NCBI GenBank assembly: GCA_900469615.1
Contig: UBYA01000035.1
Coordinates: 1 to 39,010, forward strand
DNA: 39,010 nucleotides
Reading direction: 5' to 3'
Source of the DNA: Hyphomicrobiales bacterium
GTDB taxonomy: Bacteria; Pseudomonadota; Alphaproteobacteria; Rhizobiales; Rhizobiaceae
Shown: piece by piece, positions 1 through 5,776 of the stretch
How the letters are laid out: every line of letters begins with the position of its first letter
How positions within the stretch are numbered: the first letter of the stretch is position 1
Program-made: the position numbers and the translations under genes
The notes under the pieces: generated by a model
Databases searched by the model: none
What the model saw: the letters and a program-made list of their open reading frames with translations, nothing else
What the model was told of the DNA's origin: nothing

Positions 1-303
1 AGCCGTGCCGTCATCCATCGTCGTCTTGATGAGCACGCGAAGCAGATGGCGAAGACAGACGAAACGATTGCTATTGCCGGACATGTGGATGCGCAGATCC
101 GCGATGAAGTGAAATCGCTTCAGGAAACCGTCCAGAAAAATCACGAGGAAGTCGAACCGGCTCTTGCCGAGTGGCGGCGCATCAAGCTTCTTGGGGCCGG
201 CGTCGGCGGCCTACTGCTGATGTTCGGCATATCGGTTGGGGCCGTCATTACCTGGGCGAGCGACACCGCCTCTTCCCTCGTTCGACACTGGCTGAAGCTT
301 TGA
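1..303 (+). CDS. Partial small phage-type membrane protein (DUF1515-like), 5' end outside window
   Basis: The reading frame is already open at base 1 (it begins SRAVIHRRLDEHAKQ...), so the visible 100 codons are the C-terminal part of a longer protein; an internal ATG at 46 is unlikely to be the true start. The visible part is a charged, probably coiled-coil stretch of about 60 residues, then one hydrophobic segment (LLGAGVGGLLLMFGISVGAV) and a short tail. From memory it resembles the DUF1515 family of small proteins found mainly in rhizobial prophages. The arrangement of a coiled coil plus one membrane segment near the element end could suit a lysis accessory protein, but no function is established. 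The tRNA 3' fragment about 75 bases downstream supports an origin in an integrated element. Confidence 0.7.
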   Translation, partial: SRAVIHRRLDEHAKQMAKTDETIAIAGHVDAQIRDEVKSLQETVQKNHEEVEPALAEWRRIKLLGAGVGGLLLMFGISVGAVITWASDTASSLVRHWLKL

Positions 304-378
304 TCGGCCGCGTTACTACAGGTGAGTGCAAGAACGCGACCGGTGAGGAATGCTAGGAAATGATTCCAATAACTAGGC

Positions 379-428
379 TTAGATTCCTAATCTGAGGGTC
401 ACGCGTTCGAATCGCGTCGAGATCACCA
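379..428 (+). other. 3' half of tRNA-Arg(CCU), probable attachment site of an integrated element
   Basis: The segment folds as the 3' half of a tRNA. There is an anticodon stem TTAGA/TCTGA (379-383/391-395) around loop TTCCTAA with anticodon CCT, a five-base variable region, a perfect T arm ACGCG-TTCGAAT-CGCGT (401-417), the 3' acceptor strand CGAGATC (418-424), discriminator A and encoded CCA (426-428). The bases upstream do not form a D arm, and the matching 5' acceptor strand GATCTCG is missing, so this is not a functional tRNA gene. A 3' tRNA fragment next to a phage-type gene is the classic footprint left by a tyrosine-recombinase element that integrated into a tRNA and duplicated its 3' end. 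The intact tRNA-Arg(CCU) should lie at the other end of the element, outside the window. Confidence 0.8.
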
Positions 429-456
429 TCAGCCACATTCAAGCCGGCGCTCCGCC

Positions 457-918
457 TTATTTATAATCGAACGCATCCGGATGGTTCTCCAGGCTGCCTG
501 TCAGCGCCGCGTAGAGAATCGTCCGGCCGTCGATCGATTCCTTGCCGCCGCCGATGTTCATCCACGTCAGTCTTTCCGATCTGGTCTTCGGATCGACGAT
601 CAACAGCACGCCGTACATGATCTTCCTGCCGGGATCATACAGGACGGCGATCTGTTCCGAGCCGCAATCATGCTGCTTGCAGGCGCTCATGACGTAGACC
701 TTCTCGCCACCGAACATGACTTCATGACCGGGGGCTTCGACGGTCTTGCCGTGAATCCAGTCCGGCAGCCTGTGGCCTTCCGCCATCGTCTTGAAAGCCG
801 AGGCAGCCGCCGGCTCTTTGGCGATGTCGCTGAATATGGCCGGATGGTCCTGTGCGGCTGCAGCGGTCGCTGCCTGGAGAACGGCGACCATGGCGACGGC
901 AATCCCGATCTGTTTCAT
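457..918 (-). CDS. Ivy-family periplasmic inhibitor of C-type lysozyme
   Basis: A 153-residue secreted protein. Residues 1-22 form a signal peptide (MKQIGIAVAMVAVLQAATAA) with an AxA-type cleavage region. Around residue 80 it carries ACKQHDCGSE, matching the CKPHDC loop of Ivy proteins, in which a disulphide-closed loop inserts a histidine into the active-site cleft of C-type lysozyme. Both cysteines (C80, C85) and the HD pair are kept; the proline is replaced by glutamine. The ATG at 918 is chosen over an upstream in-frame start because GGAGAAGGGG sits just before it and the signal peptide begins there. The expected role is to protect peptidoglycan from lysozyme in the periplasm. It is the first gene on the chromosomal side of the tRNA fragment, so it may be ordinary chromosome or part of the element. 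Family assignment rests on the motif. Confidence 0.85.
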   Translation of the reverse strand: MKQIGIAVAMVAVLQAATAAAAQDHPAIFSDIAKEPAAASAFKTMAEGHRLPDWIHGKTVEAPGHEVMFGGEKVYVMSACKQHDCGSEQIAVLYDPGRKIMYGVLLIVDPKTRSERLTWMNIGGGKESIDGRTILYAALTGSLENHPDAFDYK

Positions 919-993
919 GCATTCCCCTTCTCCGGATTGGCGACGGGCTGCAACCGGATATCGGCCGCAGGAGGACATAGCTGATGCCCCGGC

Positions 994-1260
994 TTATCCC
1001 ACGGCGATCCTGTTCCTCACCAGCCTGACACCGCGGATCGACTCGGCAACCGCGGTTGCCCGCATCACTTCCTGATCAGTCGCAACCGAGCCGTCGAGGC
1101 GGATTTCCTGGCCCGCCGCAGTGACCGTGACATCGGAAGCATCGATTCCGCCGGCGACGGCAAGCGCATTGGCAACCGCAGATTCCAGGGCCGAGCGCCT
1201 GGCTTGTTCGCTCTCCAGATAAAGTTCCGCGCCGTGAAACGTCGCCGCCTTGAAAACCAT
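994..1260 (-). CDS. Small BON-domain protein
   Basis: An 88-residue protein made essentially of one BON domain: an N-terminal helix rich in Ala/Glu/Arg, then a strand-rich half (DVTVTAAGQEIRLDGSV), a second helix (ATDQEVMRATAVAESIRG) and the closing strand VRLVRNRIAV with the usual small-residue/hydrophobic pattern. BON domains occur in OsmY, secretins and mechanosensitive channels and are thought to bind phospholipid. There is no signal peptide, so a cytoplasmic or membrane-surface location is likely. The start at 1260 is preferred because GGAGG lies six bases upstream; an ATG further upstream in frame would overlap that ribosome site. It is divergent from dxr across about 200 bases. The precise function is unknown. 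Confidence 0.75.
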   Translation of the reverse strand: MVFKAATFHGAELYLESEQARRSALESAVANALAVAGGIDASDVTVTAAGQEIRLDGSVATDQEVMRATAVAESIRGVRLVRNRIAVG

Positions 1261-1459
1261 CCATCGCCTCCGCATTCGAGTGGTCGGAAAACGCAGTACG
1301 GCGCATTTGGTTCAAAAAAGACCGAAAATATCGTCAAATCAGTGCTTTCGTCTTTGGCGCGAACGGGCGCCGAAGGGGGCTGCACGAGCAGCGGACTTGC
1401 CGCTCCACACAATCCCCTGTAGAGCCTTGAGGAAAGCAGCAGCAAATGCGGATACCTGA

Positions 1460-2653
1460 ATGAACACCGGCAGCAAGGCGCGTCGCCGCCTGACGATATT
1501 GGGTTCGACCGGCTCCATCGGCCAGAATACGATCGATGTCATCGCCCAGCTTGGGGGACGTGATGCCTTCGACATCGCCGCGATCACCGGGCACGACAAT
1601 ATCGAGCTGCTGGCCGAGCAGGCCAGGGCCTGCGGCGCAGCTCTGGCGGTCACTGCCAACGAGGAGCGCTATGAGGATCTGAAGGATGCCCTGGCCGGTT
1701 CGGGCATCGCCGCCGGCGCGGGCAAGAATGCCTTGATCGAAGCCGCCTCCATGCCTTCGGAATGGGTGATGGCGGCAATCGTCGGCACGGCCGGGCTCGC
1801 GCCGACGCTGGCCGCCGCGCGGCGTGGCGCCGATATCGCCCTTGCCAACAAGGAATGCCTCGTTTCCGCCGGCGATCTCTTCGTGCGCGCCGTTTCCGAA
1901 GGCGGCGGCCGGCTGATCCCGGTCGACAGCGAACACAGCGCCATCTTCCAGGCGCTGGAGGACGACCAGCAGCATGCGGTGGAGCGTATCATCCTCACCG
2001 CCTCCGGCGGTCCCTTCCGCACCTGGACGCGCGAGCAGATGGCCAATGTCACGCCCGCCACCGCGCGCGCCCATCCCAACTGGTCGATGGGTTTCAAGAT
2101 CTCCATCGGCAGCGCCTCTATGTTCAACAAGGCGCTTGAGATGATCGAGGCCAAGCACCTGTTCAATGTGCGGCCGGATCAGATCGAGGTCGTCGTTCAC
2201 CCGCAATCGGTCATTCACTCCATGGTCGGCTACACCGATGGCTCGGTGCTGGCGCAGCTCGGCTGCCCCGACATGCGCACGGCCATCGGATACGCGCTTG
2301 CCTATCCCGCCCGCACAAGGCTCAGCGTCGACCGGCTGGATTTCGCCAAGCTCGCGCGGCTGGATTTCGAGGCCCCGGACGAGGTTCGTTTCCCGGCATT
2401 GCGCCTCGCCCGCACAGCAATGGAGCGCGGCGGCCTGCAAGGCGCGATCATGAATGCGGCCGAAGAGATCGCCTTCCACGCCTTCGTGGAGAGCCGCATC
2501 GGCTTTCTCGAAATGGCCGATATCGCCGAAGCCGTCATGGATGAGATGATCGCGACCGGCAGCGCCGAAAGCATGGATGCCGTTTTTGCCGCCGATGCCG
2601 AAGCGCGCAGCCGTGCGGCCGCGCTCGTCGCCCAGCGCGACAAGGCAGCGTAA
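1460..2653 (+). CDS. dxr: 1-deoxy-D-xylulose 5-phosphate reductoisomerase
   Basis: Converts 1-deoxy-D-xylulose 5-phosphate to 2-C-methylerythritol 4-phosphate with NADPH, the committed step of the MEP isoprenoid pathway, in the cytoplasm. The 397 residues show the NADPH loop GSTGSIG (15-21), ALANKE (127-132), the metal-binding DSEHSA (D156, E158), HPNWSMG with its active-site histidine (H205), and NKALE with substrate and metal ligands (N223, K224, E227). Just before the last motif the usual DSAT is GSAS here, so the family aspartate is glycine at 217; the serine and all metal ligands remain. The start is fixed by an in-frame TGA immediately before the ATG; no good ribosome site precedes it. 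It stands alone rather than in a cdsA/uppS cluster, which I believe is common in Rhizobiaceae. Annotation is secure. Confidence 0.96.
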   Translation: MNTGSKARRRLTILGSTGSIGQNTIDVIAQLGGRDAFDIAAITGHDNIELLAEQARACGAALAVTANEERYEDLKDALAGSGIAAGAGKNALIEAASMPSEWVMAAIVGTAGLAPTLAAARRGADIALANKECLVSAGDLFVRAVSEGGGRLIPVDSEHSAIFQALEDDQQHAVERIILTASGGPFRTWTREQMANVTPATARAHPNWSMGFKISIGSASMFNKALEMIEAKHLFNVRPDQIEVVVHPQSVIHSMVGYTDGSVLAQLGCPDMRTAIGYALAYPARTRLSVDRLDFAKLARLDFEAPDEVRFPALRLARTAMERGGLQGAIMNAAEEIAFHAFVESRIGFLEMADIAEAVMDEMIATGSAESMDAVFAADAEARSRAAALVAQRDKAA

Positions 2654-2775
2654 GGATAAACCTACGATAAGCCGCAGTTTATCGGCAGGTTCGGCTTGCC
2701 CGGATATCCGGGCGGTTGCCATTTCCGGCGATCGTGATAGGCAGGAATTCCGGCCTCACTTTCAAGGGAATCACG

Positions 2776-3405
2776 ATGCCGGACTTCTCCACCCTCATTC
2801 TTTTCGCCGCCGCGGCGCTGGTGCTCACCGCCACGCCCGGCCCCGACATGCTTCTCATCGCCTCGCGCAGCGTCAGCCAGGGCCGGTCTGCCGGTTTCCT
2901 TACCTATGCTGGCATTGCGCTCGGAACCTATTGCCATGCCATGGCCGCAGCGCTCGGGCTGTCGCGGCTGTTCCTGACGGTGCCGGTCGCCTATGAAATC
3001 GTGCGCTGGGCCGGCTGCGCCTATCTGCTCTATCTCGCCGTCAAGACCCTGCGCTCGCAAGGCGCCGCCTTCGCACCTTCTGCGGGGCTCAAGCGGCTTA
3101 CGGGCCAACGCATCTTCACCGAGGGTCTTGCGACCAATTTGCTGAATCCGAAGATGGCCTTGTTCGTGCTCGCCCTCTTTCCGCAATTCGTCGATCCCGG
3201 CGGATCGATGGTCCTGCAGATGGCGCTGCTCGCCACCATCCTGAACGGCATCGGCTTTCTCGTGAACGGTTCCGTCATCCTGCTCGGCAGCCACATTCGA
3301 GGCCGGCTATCGGCGATCAGGCGCATTCCGAAGTTGCCGCAATATCTGCTGGCGACGGTCTTTGCCGGCCTCGCATGCCGCCTTGCCTTGGGAAGCCGAA
3401 ACTAA
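2776..3405 (+). CDS. LysE/RhtB-family amino-acid exporter
   Basis: A 209-residue inner-membrane protein with about six hydrophobic segments. Family hallmarks are ATPGPDMLL at residues 19-27 at the end of the first membrane helix, SQGRSAGF in the first loop, and TNLLNPKMALF in the middle, typical of RhtB homoserine/threonine exporters and LysE relatives. Members export amino acids or derivatives by proton exchange. The ATG at 2776 was chosen because AAGGGA lies about six bases upstream and the protein then starts at the first membrane helix; the longer in-frame start at 2716 adds 20 unconserved residues. It follows dxr on the same strand by 122 bases, but nothing suggests a shared function. 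The substrate cannot be read from the sequence. Confidence 0.88.
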   Translation: MPDFSTLILFAAAALVLTATPGPDMLLIASRSVSQGRSAGFLTYAGIALGTYCHAMAAALGLSRLFLTVPVAYEIVRWAGCAYLLYLAVKTLRSQGAAFAPSAGLKRLTGQRIFTEGLATNLLNPKMALFVLALFPQFVDPGGSMVLQMALLATILNGIGFLVNGSVILLGSHIRGRLSAIRRIPKLPQYLLATVFAGLACRLALGSRN

Positions 3406-3424
3406 CGTAATGCCATAAACGCGT

Positions 3425-3456
3425 TGCGGAAGCGGGCTGATGCCAACGCTTCCGCA
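3425..3456 (+). terminator. Perfect 10-bp hairpin downstream of the LysE-type gene
   Basis: TGCGGAAGCG (3425-3434) pairs with CGCTTCCGCA (3447-3456) across a 12-base loop, 20 bases after the exporter stop. A run of six T occurs only about 15 bases further on, so termination is plausible but not textbook. It lies between convergent genes (exporter and hemA). Confidence 0.5.
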
Positions 3457-3516
3457 GCGAATGCGTATCGATTTTTTGGCGAGCGCCGTGCCGGTCAACC
3501 GGCCCGGCGGGCGGGT

Positions 3517-3538
3517 AAAAAGCCGCCTTTCAGGCGAC
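3517..3538 (-). terminator. Rho-independent terminator of hemA overlapping its stop codon
   Basis: Read on the minus strand, GTCGCCT-GAA-AGGCGGC (with one G-T pair) is followed directly by five T. The TGA stop of hemA lies inside the hairpin, so the last codons double as the terminator stem. Confidence 0.75.
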
Positions 3539-4741
3539 GGCCCTTGCGAGCGCACAGCGCGACCAGAGGGCGTGCAGTGCGCCGACCAGCTGCTCGATAT
3601 CGCCATCCGAATGCAGCGGCGTCGGCGTGATGCGCAGGCGCTCGGTCTTCTTCGGCACCGTGGGATAGTTGATCGGCTGGACATAGACGCCCGCATCCAG
3701 CAGCAGGTCGGAAATCCACTTGCACTTGGCCGCATCGCCGACCATCACAGGCACGACATGGCTCGGGTTCGGCATATGCGGGATGCCGTTGGCATCGAGC
3801 TGCGCGCGCAGCCTGCGCACACGATCCTGATGGCGCATGCGTTCGAACTGGCTGACCTTCAGATGCTGGATCGAGGCAACCGCACCCGCAGCCAGAGCCG
3901 GCGGCAGCGACGTCGTGAAGATGAAGCCCGATGCGAACGACCGGATGAAATCACAGAGCGCCGTCGAAGCGGCGATATAGCCGCCCATGACGCCGAATGC
4001 CTTGCCGAGCGTACCTTCGATGACGGTCAAGCGATCCATCAGCCCTTCGCGCTCGGCAATGCCGCCGCCGCGCGGACCGTACATGCCGACGGCATGCACT
4101 TCGTCGAGATAGGTCATCGCGCCATACTTGTCGGCCAGATCGCAGATTTCCTTGATGGGAGCGATATCGCCATCCATGGAATAGACGCTCTCGAAGGCGA
4201 TCAGCTTCGGCGCCTTCGGATCGGCGGCCTTCAGCTTGGCTTCGAGATCGTGCAGGTCGTTATGTTTCCAGATGACCTTGTCGCACTTGGCATAGCGGAT
4301 GCCTTCGATCATCGAGGCGTGGTTGAGCGCATCCGAGAAGATGATGAGGCCGGGAATGCGCGCGCCGAGCGTGCCGAGCGTCGCCCAGTTGGAAATATAG
4401 CCCGAGGTGAATATCAGCGCGGATTCCTTGCCGTGCAGATCGGCGAGTTCCTGCTCGAGCAGAACATGGTAGTGATTGGTGCCAGAAATATTCCGGGTGC
4501 CTCCCGCACCCGCGCCACAGTGGTCGATGGCCTGTTTCATCGCCTCGATCACTTTCGGATGCTGGCCCATGCCGAGATAGTCGTTGGAACACCAGACGGT
4601 CACATCCTGGGGGCCATTGGGCGTATGCCTGACTGCGCGGGGGAAGTTGCCACGGCGGCGTTCGAGATCGGCGAAGACCCGGTAGCGACCCTCATTGTGA
4701 AGTCCGTCCAGCTCGCCCTTAAAAAATGCTTCGAAATCCAT
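3530..4741 (-). CDS. hemA: 5-aminolevulinate synthase (Shemin pathway)
   Basis: Condenses glycine with succinyl-CoA to 5-aminolevulinate, the first step of heme and cobalamin synthesis by the C4 route used by alphaproteobacteria; PLP-dependent and cytoplasmic. The 403-residue product shows WCSNDYLGMG (50-59), GAGAGGTRNISGT (76-88), DEVHAVGMYG (213-222) with the PLP-binding aspartate, and the Schiff-base lysine in EGTLGKAFG (K247). It ends LWSRCALARAVA, as I recall other rhizobial HemA proteins doing. Two ATGs are adjacent; the second (4741, MDFEAFF) is chosen because GGAG lies about six bases before it and family members begin there. A longer in-frame start at 4789 adds 16 residues. The 220 bases upstream up to the next gene hold its promoter; I could not identify a convincing Fnr/FixK box there. 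Confidence 0.97.
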   Translation of the reverse strand: MDFEAFFKGELDGLHNEGRYRVFADLERRRGNFPRAVRHTPNGPQDVTVWCSNDYLGMGQHPKVIEAMKQAIDHCGAGAGGTRNISGTNHYHVLLEQELADLHGKESALIFTSGYISNWATLGTLGARIPGLIIFSDALNHASMIEGIRYAKCDKVIWKHNDLHDLEAKLKAADPKAPKLIAFESVYSMDGDIAPIKEICDLADKYGAMTYLDEVHAVGMYGPRGGGIAEREGLMDRLTVIEGTLGKAFGVMGGYIAASTALCDFIRSFASGFIFTTSLPPALAAGAVASIQHLKVSQFERMRHQDRVRRLRAQLDANGIPHMPNPSHVVPVMVGDAAKCKWISDLLLDAGVYVQPINYPTVPKKTERLRITPTPLHSDGDIEQLVGALHALWSRCALARAVA

Positions 4742-4913
4742 CATCTGCTCCAGTACCGTGCGACCGTTTTCGAGAATGCCGGTTCGCACGTCAACCCCTC
4801 CGCATTGCTTTCAAGCCCGGCTGCGGCAAATGGCCCCTAATTTTGAACAATTCCAGACAAGAATACGCATTCGGGCCAAATTGACAATCGAAACCATGCT
4901 GGAAACACTCTCT

Positions 4914-4944
4914 CCGGAACGGCGGGTAAACCCCGCCGTTCCGG
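4914..4944 (-). terminator. Perfect 13-bp hairpin after the Mo-hydroxylase operon
   Basis: CCGGAACGGCGGG (4914-4926) and CCCGCCGTTCCGG (4932-4944) form an uninterrupted 13-bp stem with a 5-base loop, 17 bases beyond the stop of the FAD-subunit gene. The following minus-strand sequence (AGAGAGTGTTTCC) has no clean T run, so it may act as a weak terminator or protect the mRNA 3' end. Confidence 0.55.
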
Positions 4945-4961
4945 GCTTGCGCGTGGCGAAT

Positions 4962-5756
4962 CTATGCCGCAGCCACGGCGCGCTTCGCCATGACCTTGAT
5001 CAAATTGGCGCGATATTCCGCCGTGGCATGCAGATCGGAGAGCAGCGAACCGGGATCGACGGTCACGCCTGCGACCGCCTCCGGCAGCCAGTTCGCCGCA
5101 AGCGCCTGCTCCAGATCGCCTTGCCGGAACACGCCGTCCGCACCCGCGCCGGTGACGGCAACGCGCACGCCACCCGCCCCCTTGGCGACGAAGACCCCGG
5201 TCATCGCATAGCGCGAGGCCGGATTGGGGAACTTGGCATAGCCGGCCCTTTCCGGTGCGTCGAAGGCGATGGAGGTGATCAGCTCGGCACCTTGCAGCGC
5301 GGTTTCGAACAGACCCCGGAAGAAGTCGTCGGCCACGATCTGGCGCCGGTCGGTGACGATGGTGGCATTCAGCGCCAACATGGCGGAGGGATAATCCGCC
5401 GCCGGATCGTTGTTGGCGATCGATCCGCCGATCGTGCCCATGTGCCGGACATGCGGATCGCCGATCATGCCCGCCAGTTCGCACAGCGCCGGGCAGACCG
5501 AACGGATCGCCGTCGAGGAGGCGACCTCCGCATGGGTGGTCGCCGCCCCGATCGTGACTCTGCGGCCGTCGACGCGAATCCCCTTGAGCGCGGGAATATG
5601 CCGGAGATCGACGAGATCGCTCGGCGATGCCAGGCGTTGCTTCATGGTGGCAATCAGCGTCATGCCGCCGGCGACGTACTTGCCTTCGTCGGTATCGGAC
5701 AGAAGCTTCACGGCTTCGTCGACCGAGGAGGCGCGATGGTAGTTGGTTGCGTACAT
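4962..5756 (-). CDS. Molybdenum hydroxylase FAD-binding subunit (CoxM-like)
   Basis: The 264-residue medium subunit of a three-part molybdenum hydroxylase of the xanthine oxidase/CO dehydrogenase family; it passes electrons from the Fe-S subunit to an acceptor through FAD. It carries both FAD pyrophosphate motifs of the family: AGGMT (29-33) and TIGGS (108-112), the latter in TIGGSIANNDPAADYPSA, plus the C-terminal CO-dehydrogenase flavoprotein domain. The start at 5756 follows AGGAGG at three-base spacing; the longer in-frame start at 5939 would overlap the Mo subunit heavily and is rejected. It is the last gene of the operon, 20 bases after the Mo-subunit gene, and is followed by a strong hairpin. 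The substrate is unknown. Confidence 0.93.
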   Translation of the reverse strand: MYATNYHRASSVDEAVKLLSDTDEGKYVAGGMTLIATMKQRLASPSDLVDLRHIPALKGIRVDGRRVTIGAATTHAEVASSTAIRSVCPALCELAGMIGDPHVRHMGTIGGSIANNDPAADYPSAMLALNATIVTDRRQIVADDFFRGLFETALQGAELITSIAFDAPERAGYAKFPNPASRYAMTGVFVAKGAGGVRVAVTGAGADGVFRQGDLEQALAANWLPEAVAGVTVDPGSLLSDLHATAEYRANLIKVMAKRAVAAA

Positions 5757-5776
5757 TATCCTATCCTCCTCTCGTC

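Noticed and set aside
360..428. A complete tRNA-Arg gene
   Set aside because: The D arm and the 5' acceptor strand are missing, so only the 3' half is present.
1334..2722. A 462-codon minus-strand frame opposite dxr
   Set aside because: Low-complexity Gly/Ala/Arg/Asp composition typical of an antisense shadow; dxr on the plus strand is unmistakable.
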